Counted from the first letter of the stretch, positions 1 to 7,189 are shown. The stretch: 12,190 nt of DNA from Pleurotus djamor (GCA_029747585.1 JAPEVF010001224.1:1-12190); one strand, 5' to 3'. The notes: a model not told the origin generated them from the letters alone. Numbers and translations are program-made.

Positions 1-996
1 AGTGAGCTTGTTTTGTGCTGATTGAGTAGGTGTGTAGTAGTGAGAAAGGTTGGAGCTGCTCCGGTTAGTCTCAGTGCCGTTGTAGCTTTTGCTATTTGTG
101 ATTGGGGGAACCTGGGGGCTCTGAGAACGTAACGAAGGGGCTGGCGAGCCTGCTTGACTGCGTCGTGCCTGTGCCTCACGGAAAGCAGCCACCGATATTC
201 GCTGAGAAGAGTCCGATGCCGTGCTAGTTCCTCGTGGTCGTGGCCTCGGGGGTGGTAGGTTCGAAAGGGAGGTATTGGAAATATTGGAATGCGTAGGGGA
301 ACCGGGACGAACGTGTCGGAAAGACTTGAGATTAAAGGACTCATCCGGCGAGGCAGGACTCGTGTCGGGCCGCTGCGTTGAGGTTGGAAGCTTCGAGTCG
401 GACTTGGGAGGGGACTTGTACCAGTTGAACAAAGAGCGTTTCTGATGTTGCTGTTGTGGCAGGGGAGGTAAGGGAGGTGAAGGAGGTTCGGCTTTGTGTA
501 TTCGTTCATCAGGCAAAGATCGCGTGGACTGCTGAGCAGTTCGCGGGTCTCCACCGTATGCGGCGAATATAGCAGATCGAGAGGGCGGAGGTCGTAGGTG
601 ACGTCGCTCAGAAGCAGATGTCTCTGTTTCCGATGAATCGACTGTGCTGGTACGCGAGGCATAAGAGGGCCGAGGTGGTGACACGGGATCTTGAAGGAGC
701 GAGGCAGCCGAAGAGGTTTTCTTGCGACTGAATGGAAGACGTAGTTTACTTGAAGAGGCCGCAGCACTTGGATAAACGCTCTTTGGAGCTGCACGCCTGC
801 CATTGGGGCTTGATGGGAGCGACTTGTCCGCAGAAACGAACTCTGTTGTCGGAGAGACCGATGTGCATGAAAGAGACGACTCTAGCTCAGACGCTGCTGA
901 GCTACATTGTGGAGAAAGGCCCTCGCCCGTTTGTGAGAACTCATTTGGACTTCTGGACTTGGATTTCTTCGAAAACAAGCCGCCGAGGAGAGGCAT
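1..996 (-). CDS. Ser/Pro-rich probably disordered protein, N-terminal part (gene runs off the left edge)
   Basis: Reading the reverse complement from the ATG at 996-994 gives 332 uninterrupted codons to base 1, with no stop. The frame has a stop (TAA) a short way upstream of this ATG, and the start context (ACC before ATG, A at -3) is good, so the start is firm. The protein begins MPLLGGLFSKKSKS and is dominated by Ser, Pro, Arg and Thr. It has a proline stretch (EPPSPPLPPLPQQQHQ, about residues 168-183), a short aromatic patch (RSLFNWYKSPP just after it) and many SP/TP sites, which are possible kinase sites. I see no signal peptide, membrane segment or recognised catalytic domain in this part. 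Basidiomycete cytoskeletal or signalling scaffold proteins often look like this at the N-terminus, but I cannot name the family. The C-terminal part, where any folded domain would lie, is outside the window. No intron is needed here. Confidence 0.8.
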   Translation of the reverse strand, partial: MPLLGGLFSKKSKSRSPNEFSQTGEGLSPQCSSAASELESSLSCTSVSPTTEFVSADKSLPSSPNGRRAAPKSVYPSAAASSSKLRLPFSRKKTSSAASLLQDPVSPPRPSYASRTSTVDSSETETSASERRHLRPPPSRSAIFAAYGGDPRTAQQSTRSLPDERIHKAEPPSPPLPPLPQQQHQKRSLFNWYKSPPKSDSKLPTSTQRPDTSPASPDESFNLKSFRHVRPGSPTHSNISNTSLSNLPPPRPRPRGTSTASDSSQRISVAAFREAQARRSQAGSPAPSLRSQSPQVPPITNSKSYNGTETNRSSSNLSHYYTPTQSAQNKLT

Positions 997-1223
997 GGTA
1001 GTGTGTACAATGATCCTAGGAAATTACGGCACAAGCGCGTCAGATACTTGGCGAGATCACTGCACGAAGCGGTGGGGACTGACCTCTTCGAAGAGCGGGA
1101 CCGAGACGTACGACGAGCTCGGCCTTGTGGTCGTTGCGTGGAACGATGGAGGAGAAGGAGAAAGATGTGTGGTCGAGAAGGAGGCCAAGACAGTTGCTTC
1201 CACCTCTGTTTGGTCTAGTTTGG

Positions 1224-1233
1224 CCCACGTGGG
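1224..1233. promoter_or_regulatory. CCCACGTGGG palindrome (E-box core)
   Basis: A perfect 10-bp palindrome containing CACGTG lies about 230 bases upstream of the left-edge gene start. CACGTG is the core bound by fungal bHLH factors of the Cbf1/Pho4 type. Its role here is inferred only from position and sequence. Confidence 0.3.
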
Positions 1234-1901
1234 GGTCTCGAAACTCAAAAATCGTCGCCGACACCGAGTCAAACGTTGAGCTTGCTTGTTGCTTCAAGCT
1301 CGTGCCAGTGGGAAGAACGCAGAGGCGAAGAGAGACCCGGAGAGAAAGAGAAAATCAATCCTCAACGATGGTCAGACGCCTGCTTGGTTTTCTTTGATGT
1401 TTCCACGTTTTGCCGACCGTGATGGAGTTTGACATATTGCAGCCTCCACAGTGCCATCCTGTTCCAGACCCACGGGCGTGCTGCTAAAACGCCGACATGG
1501 ATGGCGGAATGCTACTCGCTCCCGCAATGCAATTGTGTAATAAAATGCAAGGACCCAGCGACGCGTAGACCGAGGAACGCATGAACAAGGACTCCTGCAT
1601 ATCAGAGGCGAGCAGCACATAACAACCATCGATGATCTGGTGGCATCATCTACCAATGGCCATAGCATCATATGTTCTTGGCACCTGCTTCGGGGAATTC
1701 ATTTCGCCTACCACATAAGGCAGATGAACTCATTGAAGTCTGTTGTAAATCCTCCGACGTCGTCTCCATCCCGAAGCCGACGTTCCGGTATCATCAACGG
1801 CTTACGACCCTTGCATCGACGCACTGCAACGCCCCTTGCACATCGACGCCACAAGTACCACAGGGCAGAGGAAACTTCCACACGACGCAGCCATAGCAAA
1901 C

Positions 1902-1907
1902 TTTATT
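1902..1907 (-). terminator. AATAAA polyadenylation-type signal
   Basis: The minus strand reads GAATAAAG here, about 256 nt past the stop codon of thioredoxin copy 1. It is the first good AATAAA downstream on that strand, so it may set the 3' end of that transcript or of the short exon-like stretch just upstream of it. Confidence 0.3.
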
Positions 1908-1930
1908 CAGATTTGGGAACAAGTCAGCTC

Positions 1931-2143
1931 TTACAAGCAGCACAGGTTGAACGCCACCGCATAGTTGTGGTTTGACTTCATCACCTTCATCCAGGTGTCG
2001 ATCGTGTTGATCGTGTCCTTTCTAGGCGGATCGAAGGCAATCCCAGTTAGTATGTCTTTCCGATCACATCCACATCTCATGGAAATCATGTATACTATTT
2101 GAAGATGGGCTAATCGTACAATAACTTCTTCTGGGACGCGCAT
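1931..2143 (-). other. Possible coding remnant or 3' exon, 70 codons at most
   Basis: A minus-strand open frame ends with TAA at 1933-1931. The last about 30 codons (after a possible acceptor TAG at 2024-2022) read KDTINTIDTWMKVMKSNHNY and onward to FNLCCL, with the G/C-rich third positions of real genes nearby. The earlier half of the frame does not look coding. It sits 20 nt downstream of the thioredoxin copy 1 stop, inside what should be its 3' UTR, with AATAAA shortly after it. I do not recognise the peptide. It could be a relic exon of a lost gene, or chance. Confidence 0.15.
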
Positions 2144-2162
2144 TCATAATAAACTATAAGAT

Positions 2163-2678
2163 TTAGGCGGCCTTGGCGATAAGTTCCTAACAAACGGATA
2201 TCAGCATCGAGTCACTCCGAAGAGCTCAGGCCATAGCCCGTTCGAAACGCACCTGGAGACCAGCCGGGTTGGCACCAACAAGTTCACCAATCTTCTGTCC
2301 AGATTTGAAGGCCACGAAGGTTGGCATCTACGGTCATAGATTACATGGATATACACCTTATCAGTGGTCACTGGGAAACGTACCGCCTTGATGCCGACTT
2401 CCTGGGAGACATCGGGGACAGCGTCAACATCGACCTTGTAGAACTCGGCGACGTCATTCTGGTCGGAGAGCTTCTCGAAGATGGGGGAGATCATTCTGCA
2501 CGGTCCGCACCAGGTGGCCCAGAAGTCGATGAGGACGGGCTTGCTGCCATTGATCTGATGTCATGGTATATAGAGAGATTACTTTAGATCTCGCGCTCAT
2601 CTAAGAAGCTACGAGATGAGTACTGATATACGATTTCATTGAATTGAGCGAAGGCTGGTGATCTCTTTAAACGGGCAT
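2163..2678 (-). CDS. Thioredoxin, tandem copy 1 (exon 1 carries apparent frameshifts)
   Basis: A small dithiol-disulfide oxidoreductase that would be recycled by NADPH thioredoxin reductase in the cytosol (no targeting sequence seen). Exons: 2678-2632, 2554-2384, 2327-2253 and 2186-2163. Introns are 77, 56 and 66 nt, all GT-AG and phase 0. Exon 2 encodes INGSKPVLIDFW followed by ATWCGPCRM, with the active-site CGPC, the buried Asp of the DFW motif and YKVDVDAV. Exon 3 starts with MPTF, which supplies the cis-proline, and includes VGANPAGLQ. Exon 4 encodes ELIAKAA and a stop. The expected size is about 104 aa, normal for the family. Exon 1 is anomalous: it is 47 nt instead of a multiple of three. 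The ATG reads MPV then stop, while EITSL and AQFNEI, the expected thioredoxin N-terminus, occur in two other frames, so two extra bases are implied. This is either a mutated copy or sequence error. Reading exon 3 through into intron 3 gives a non-family tail (VRFERAMA), so exon 4 is preferred. Confidence 0.8.
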
Positions 2679-2766
2679 GATGAACGAAGATGAGGGATGT
2701 TCTGGTGGTGGGTGGTGTTTATCGGGGGAAAGTGGTGGGCTGATGAGGAGGAGGACCCTTGTCGCG

Positions 2767-2774
2767 CTTTTATA
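2767..2774 (-). promoter_or_regulatory. TATA box of thioredoxin copy 1
   Basis: The minus strand reads TATAAAAG, 89-96 nt upstream of the copy 1 ATG. Copy 2 has an equivalent box at a matching distance, which supports both. Confidence 0.6.
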
Positions 2775-2822
2775 AGGCGGGGCTTACTGCGATGCATGAT
2801 TTCCGGTGCTCAAGCTATCCAT

Positions 2823-2841
2823 CACGTGGAAGCCTGACTAA
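2823..2841. promoter_or_regulatory. CACGTG E-box and TTAGTCA Yap1/AP-1-like site upstream of thioredoxin copy 1
   Basis: CACGTG lies at 2823-2828, and TGACTAA (TTAGTCA on the minus strand) at 2835-2841, about 145-165 nt upstream of the copy 1 start. TTAGTCA is a known binding variant for yeast Yap1-type bZIP oxidative-stress factors, which activate thioredoxin genes in yeast. Function here is inferred from sequence and position. A 7-mer is easily found by chance. Confidence 0.3.
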
Positions 2842-2875
2842 CGATTTCGTGCTGATGACATTGGACGGTCCCATG

Positions 2876-2902
2876 TATTCAGCCCTCGCTTATGGGCAAT
2901 TC
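2876..2902 (-). promoter_or_regulatory. Conserved thioredoxin upstream block, copy 1
   Basis: A 27-bp block whose plus-strand core is CTCGCTTATG followed by one variable base and GCAATTC. It matches the block at 4086-4112 at 24 of 27 positions. It begins 198 nt upstream of the copy 1 ATG, and the other begins 199 nt upstream of the copy 2 ATG. Flanking promoter sequence is much less alike, so the block looks selectively kept, presumably as a transcription-factor site. I do not recognise the factor. Confidence 0.55.
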
Positions 2903-2980
2903 AGATTGCTATGATGTCAAGCATGCACAGAAATAAGGTCGTATAGTACTGCACAGGTTCAATAAGGCCGCAAGAGCCCA

Positions 2981-3322
2981 TCAAACTTCGAGGATGTGGG
3001 TACGGTCGAAGACGTCATACTCTGCGGTCAGCGCCTCGCCCAGATGGGCCTTCAGCCACTCAATTACCAGTGTTGATGAGAGGTCCCGTGAGCGGCCAGA
3101 TTCAGATAATGCGCTGATTCATACGCGGAGGCGGTCAACCTAGTCGAAGATCAGGAGAGTGCATGTGGAAAGATTCCGGAGATTTCGATGAATCGATGAA
3201 TCGTCAGCGAACATAATTGTGACGAAGAAGAGGCTTAGAAAACCCTCCCTCCCTGCCAGGGAACTTACATGGCTGACGACGACGATCAGTCTGGTTAAAT
3301 CCTGATCATGGATATCGATCAT
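2981..3322 (-). pseudogene. Unrecognised two-exon coding-like fragment with one in-frame stop
   Basis: On the minus strand an ATG at 3322 opens MIDIHDQDLTRLIVVVSH (exon 3322-3269). A good donor GTAAGT at 3268 and an acceptor TAG at 3142-3140 would remove a 129-nt intron. The next exon (3139-2981) continues VDRLRV, meets TGA at 3121-3119, then runs on in the same frame for 45 natural-looking codons including LSSTLVIEWLKAHLGEAL and ending EYDVFDRTHILEV with TGA at 2983-2981. The internal TGA could have come from CGA by a C to T change at a CpG. I do not recognise the protein. It fills the gap between the two thioredoxin genes and would end about 80 nt upstream of the copy 1 promoter block. It may be a decayed insert, a remnant of a gene caught in the duplication, or chance. 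The intron is longer than its neighbours', which lowers confidence. Confidence 0.3.
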
Positions 3323-3408
3323 GGACGCGGCAATCCAATACCATGCAGTAGTAACATATTCATTTCACGATATTGGATATACTACCGGTAACTCCGAAAC
3401 CCATATCT

Positions 3409-3887
3409 TCAGGCCGATACTTCGACGAGAAGGGTCTAAGGCAGAGCCACGCTCAAGTGTGCGTCAGATAGAGACCGTGGAACGTACCTGGAGGCCTTGT
3501 GGGTTCGCGCCGACAATCTCCTGAACCTTCTTCCCCTTAGCAAACGCAATGAAAGCCGGCATCTGCGACCAACGATTTAGTGCATCTCATCCGAGGTCAA
3601 GTATTTCATGAAGAACGTACAGCTTTAATCTGGGCTTCCTCGGCGACCTCGGACACGGCGTCGACATCGACTTTGTAGCAATCAACGCTTGGAAATTGAT
3701 CTGCTAGCTTCTTGAAGATGGGGGATATAAATTTGCATGGTCCACACCAGGTAGCCCAGAACTCGATGAGGACGGGGTTTTCACCGTTGATCTGATGGCA
3801 CGTAAATACGTGGTAGACATATTGTGTTGGGGGGATAGTACTTACGATTGTGTGGAATTCGTCGAGGCTGGTAATCGCATGAACCAT
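3409..3887 (-). CDS. Thioredoxin, tandem copy 2 (intact, diverged)
   Basis: A complete four-exon thioredoxin: 3887-3846, 3791-3621, 3562-3488 and 3435-3409. Introns are 54, 58 and 52 nt, all GT-AG and phase 0, in the same places as copy 1. The product is 104 aa: MVHAITSLDEFHTI, then INGENPVLIEFW with ATWCGPCKF (active site C30-G-P-C33), YKVDVDAV, MPAF with the cis-proline at residue 73, VGANPQGLQ, and TLLVEVSA at the end. About 67% of exon 2 residues match copy 1. Two family-conserved residues differ: the buried Asp before the active site (Asp26 in E. coli thioredoxin) is Glu24, and the Thr after the cis-proline is Ala74. The Cys pair is intact, so it should still be redox active, perhaps with altered kinetics or partners. 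An in-frame ATG 126 nt upstream would add 42 residues, but the TATA box lies inside that extension, so I chose the 3887 start. Confidence 0.88.
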
Positions 3888-3962
3888 GTTGAAGGAGGTA
3901 GTATTGACGATATTCAGACTATTGAGCGGTAGGTCGATGGATACGAAGGGGTTCTTTGCCTC

Positions 3963-3973
3963 CCTTTTATATA
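3963..3973 (-). promoter_or_regulatory. TATA box of thioredoxin copy 2
   Basis: The minus strand reads TATATAAAAGG, 76-86 nt upstream of the copy 2 ATG, comparable to the box of copy 1. Its place argues against translation starting at the upstream in-frame ATG at 4013. Confidence 0.6.
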
Positions 3974-4033
3974 GCGGAGGCTCAGTGCGAGGCTCGAGCC
4001 TGGGGCAAGACAAAGTTCAGACGAGGTTCTGCG

Positions 4034-4046
4034 TGTCACCGTGACA
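4034..4046. promoter_or_regulatory. TGTCAC-C-GTGACA inverted repeat upstream of thioredoxin copy 2
   Basis: A perfect 6-bp inverted repeat around one central base, between the TATA box and the conserved upstream block. It has the form of a dimeric regulator site. I found no matching element upstream of copy 1, so if functional it may contribute copy-specific control. The factor is unknown. Confidence 0.25.
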
Positions 4047-4085
4047 AGACCAGCAAGGTGCCGATGGGTGGCGTCATATGAGCGG

Positions 4086-4112
4086 TATTTAGCTCTCGCT
4101 TATGTGCAATTC
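4086..4112 (-). promoter_or_regulatory. Conserved thioredoxin upstream block, copy 2
   Basis: Partner of the block at 2876-2902. It differs from it at three of 27 positions and begins 199 nt upstream of the copy 2 ATG. See that entry for the reasoning. Confidence 0.55.
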
Positions 4113-5241
4113 GGAGAGATACGAGCGTAATCATGTCCAAAGAGAAGACTTGGTAGCGAACAGAATTCAATTTCATAAATATGCAGGCCAGCATAGAGGC
4201 TCAGACTCGACACAAGCCTGCCTTTCGGACCAGAAAAATCGGTTCCCTGTGGAGTTATCATTGGTGAGTGGGATGCGAGCACAACGAGCCAAAGTGAGAG
4301 GGAGTTGCTTGGGAGGAACAAGAGATTCGAAGGACTCTCATCGTCAGGGTGTAGGACAGGCGCCTAACGTTAGCGCCCTCAAGCAACCTTTTTCTTCACC
4401 ACCACATTCGTTCGACTTGGTCGTCCTCCGTCAGAAAAGATGCATTTGATGTACACTCTGGACGATAACGGGAACAGGTTATATACCCTAAAAGTGAGCA
4501 TCCTACACCCCCATTCCCGATCAGACGAATAACCAAGTCTTCCGAAATTCAGAAGACCACCGATGCAGGCCGCATCACCAAATCTGCGCATCCTGGTAAT
4601 ACCATCATCATATAGCACGAGGCTATTGCGGATTACTCATTGCTATATCCTTGCTTGCGGGCGCCCTCCCATATCTAGCTCGCTTCTCCCCAGATGACAA
4701 ATTCTCGAGACATCGCGTCACGATAAAAAAAACGACATGGCGTACTGCTAACGCAGCTCCCTGCCAAACCATATTAAAACTGCTTGCGTATTGCTAGCGA
4801 CGGCGTCAGCGACTCTTTAGAGGCGTATGCGAGTGCAAGATGGGATCGTGTTGATCATCACGTTTTTGCATGTGTTCATTCATCGACATCCTTGTACAGT
4901 CCATTGTATCGAAGTTGTATCCCCAAGTGACTTGCAGATGGGAAGCAGGTTGGATGTGATCAATGTAAATGTTCGCTGGGTCCTTGACTTTTGCTTTGAG
5001 GCTATCACAAGTCGTGGCTATCGATCGAACACACCGTAGTCGTCGATTGGGTTGAGCGTGTCGACAAACGTACGAGAAGTTGCCTCAGAATTGACAATCG
5101 AAACAGAACAGAACGGTACTAAGTAGTAAGCGTCCCCTAAGCAAACGTACGGATACAAATTATTTAAATAAGGCATACATCATGAGATATTTCACTTCTA
5201 AGGATCACCAAAAAGCAAACAAAGCACTGTGAGGGAAACAT
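4113..5241. other. Intergenic region between thioredoxin copy 2 and the Sec14-like gene
   Basis: About 1.1 kb holding the distal upstream region of thioredoxin copy 2 and the 3' flank of the Sec14-like gene, both on the minus strand. Open frames here are short and their peptides show no family features. I see no RNA gene, transposon end or long repeat. Two things stand out: an A run at 4725-4732, and a 12-bp palindrome TTATTTAAATAA at 5160-5171, about 70-80 nt past the Sec14-like stop, which could serve as an A/T-rich polyadenylation element. Confidence 0.45.
5018..5176 (-). other. Possible small ORF (52 codons) downstream of the Sec14-like gene
   Basis: The minus strand from ATG 5176 to TAG 5020-5018 is open. 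The final stretch, TSRTFVDTLNPIDDYGVFDR, uses codons with G/C-rich third positions like the real exons, whereas the first half is A/T-rich and not convincing. Possible acceptors (CTTAG around 5142) could make this a last exon, but I found no matching upstream exon. No family is recognised. It is probably non-coding 3' flank, with a small chance of a relic exon. Confidence 0.12.
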
Positions 5242-6529
5242 TCAAGCACTGATCGTTCGAGGGAGCTCCACCCTTTGTTCATCAGTCGCTTCGCTTATTG
5301 TAATCTCCGCCATCTTTTCTACGACTTCGGGTGTCATTTGACCTGAGCTCAGGCTGGCGTCGGGAGATGAGGCCTCTTCGGAACCTGGTACCGTAACCCG
5401 TGTACCATCAGGGGCGATACCACAAGCCCTAGGCGCAACGTGAGTCTGGCATTTCCAACTTTGATTGAAGGATTGACTTACTCAACGATTTGCTGCCAGT
5501 AACTTTCGGGCTCAAACTCGTATGCATATTCGCCCCCAAAGTCTGCATCCAAGTGCGAAGCAGGGATAAGCTCCAGCAAGTCTGGGTTAAACCGCATCTA
5601 TACATCAAACGAGGTCAGGTGTGTGCTCCGATGTGAAGAATGCACAGTAAGTGACACTAACTTTGTCTCGGGTGACCGGGTCTAGGAAGGGGGATATACC
5701 CTTGTAGAAGAAGTTGAGGAGATAAGGAAGGTTCACTACGAGGGCTCGACCGAGGGTTTCAACGTAATGTTGCTGGAGGATGTGAAGAACCTTGCGCGCG
5801 ATTGATATGGAGGGGTTAGTGCGAAGGGTCGTGCTGGCGTAGTCTACGATGATCACGAGAGACTCTTGGCCAGGAGGCATCAGGTCTTTTGCACGTTCGC
5901 TGGTCACGCAAAGGTTAGTCAATATGAAAGCTTAGTAGCTGGTGAAACGAAGCTTACAGCCACCAGACGAGATGTCGAAGTTGTCGATCACTTCGCTCGG
6001 TGTTCTCTCGCCCTGGGCGCATGTAGATGATGGGCCTTCCATCTTTATCGAAGCCAGTCAAGATACTATTTGAATCTATACGTCAGTAGTCTATTCACCC
6101 AGACCAGGTCATCAGGAGGAAGTAGCTCACATCTTCCCCGTCTCGCTTTCTATTTTAACGTCGTCCGGGACGATCAAATCAGGTTTGAACTCCCTCCGCC
6201 ATTCGAGAGTGGCCTTTATTCTCTTCTGCCCGTCGGCTAGATTCCACTTGGCTGCACGCATGTAACGGGGAATCGTATCGGGTTTATTAAGCCAACGGAC
6301 TTCCCATGGATGATATGGGTCGGAATCTGGCAAGACCAAAGAGTCTGCGTACTTTAAAGTCATTCACAAGCATAAGTTGACATGTTTGCAAAGCGACATT
6401 GTTCAAGCCACTCACCTCCCTCAAAGCCTTCAATTGCGCCGTCTGTTCATCCGTATACTGATGAATTGGTGCAATGACTGTGCCAGGCGCAGGCTTCGTA
6501 AGGACTTTGTTCGTCCGTTCAGAGGACAT
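5242..6529 (-). CDS. PDR16: Sec14-like CRAL-TRIO phosphatidylinositol transfer protein, Pdr16/Sfh3 type
   Basis: Six exons: 6529-6416, 6351-6131, 6065-5958, 5899-5662, 5597-5482 and 5428-5242. Introns are 64, 65, 58, 64 and 53 nt. All begin GT and end AG; the first ends AAAG. The joined frame is 327 aa. Residues about 39-105 form the CRAL-TRIO N-domain (DPYHPWEVRWLN, RYMRAAKWNL, TLEWRREFKPDL). Residues about 106-266 form the lipid-binding domain: ESETGK, GRPIIYMRPGRENT, ERAKDLMPPGQESLVIIVDY, KVLHILQQHYVETLGRALVV, SPFLDPVTRDK and DFGGEYAYEF. The order and wording of these motifs match yeast Pdr16 more closely than Sec14 itself. Residues 267-327 are a Ser/Glu-rich tail without a domain. Family members exchange phosphatidylinositol and other lipids between membranes, and Pdr16 affects sterol balance and azole tolerance. 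There is no signal peptide or membrane segment, so it should be cytosolic or peripheral. The start context (AAACA before ATG) is good. It is divergent from the chitin synthase gene. Confidence 0.9.
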
Positions 6530-6637
6530 TGTTTCTTGTCAAGTAAGCTCAAGAAACGCGAAAATAAAGATGGTGGCAAGGGTGTAAACGGTGACGATAA
6601 ACCCAAGGGAATCCCATCGGCTTTTTCGAAAGTGTGT

Positions 6638-6762
6638 ACAGGGGTGTGACAAAGCAAAAATGACTGCTTCGGTGACAAATTGAAAGAAGCGTCATCGTCG
6701 GCCACGTGGGGAGACCGATCGTGCGTATTAGTCAGCACGTTGTACACCCCTGTTCACCCCTG
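6638..6762. repeat. CCCCT-containing inverted and direct repeats
   Basis: ACAGGGGTGT at 6638-6647 is the exact reverse complement of ACACCCCTGT at 6744-6753. The right arm is itself doubled: TGTACACCCCTG at 6741-6752 and TGTTCACCCCTG at 6751-6762 match at 11 of 12 positions. Each copy carries CCCCT, the core of the stress response element bound by yeast Msn2/Msn4-type zinc fingers. A regulatory role is inferred. Confidence 0.4.
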
Positions 6763-7189
6763 AAGCTTTGAAGAGGCGAAAGCTTGCAAGTCCACAGGCC
6801 ACTGGAACCCCAATCGCGAGGCAGGCCCTTACCGATTCGTTGTTGCGGTAGGGTGGCCTTACGGATGTTGGCAAGTTTCTCCGTACTTCCCGGTCAAACC
6901 TTATGCAGAACCTTGCAGGCGAGACAAAAATAGCATGAATTGGACAAGAGGTTGATTGACAGATACTCAACTGACCATAAAAATGAGAGGCGCGTATTGG
7001 GAACATAGACTTTTTTGCATGATGGCAGCCAGTGGACAGCGATGCGCGCCTGAAAAACAACGTTCGTGGAGGCAACGATTGTTGAAACGGTTGCGGTCCG
7101 AAATATCAGTTGACCCCATCGAACTTGCGGTTGCCAGGCGGTTGTGGCTCCTGAATTGAGGACTGAGGCCAATGATCTCAGTGATGACA

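Larger units (their letters stand above)
997..2162. other. Intergenic region: promoter of the left-edge gene and 3' flank of thioredoxin copy 1
   Basis: This is about 1.17 kb without a convincing gene. The part next to 996 should hold the promoter of the leftward gene. On the minus strand it has CT-rich tracts (around 1141-1175 and 1320-1355) of the kind found in fungal promoters, and a perfect 10-bp palindrome CCCACGTGGG at 1224-1233 with an E-box core. I saw no clear TATA box. From about 1400 to 1900 the short open frames have unnatural composition and I do not believe any of them. The right part holds the 3' flank of thioredoxin copy 1, including an AATAAA on the minus strand, and one short exon-like stretch listed separately. 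Confidence 0.5.

Noticed and set aside
1372..1671. 99-codon minus-strand open frame
   Set aside because: Odd composition rich in Cys, Arg and Ser, no family features, and no supporting splice or promoter context.
2201..2327. Thioredoxin copy 1 ending directly in exon 3 with tail VRFERAMA
   Set aside because: The junction CAG|GTGCGT matches the intron 3 position of copy 2, and splicing to 2186 restores a family-typical end, ELIAKAA.
3846..4013. A longer thioredoxin copy 2 starting at the in-frame ATG at 4013, adding 42 residues as a possible organelle presequence
   Set aside because: The TATA box at 3963-3973 lies inside the extension, and the 3887 start gives the normal thioredoxin length with a typical N-terminus.
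4102..4449. 115-codon plus-strand open frame upstream of thioredoxin copy 2
   Set aside because: It overlaps the conserved thioredoxin upstream block, and its peptide has no recognisable features or biased codon use.
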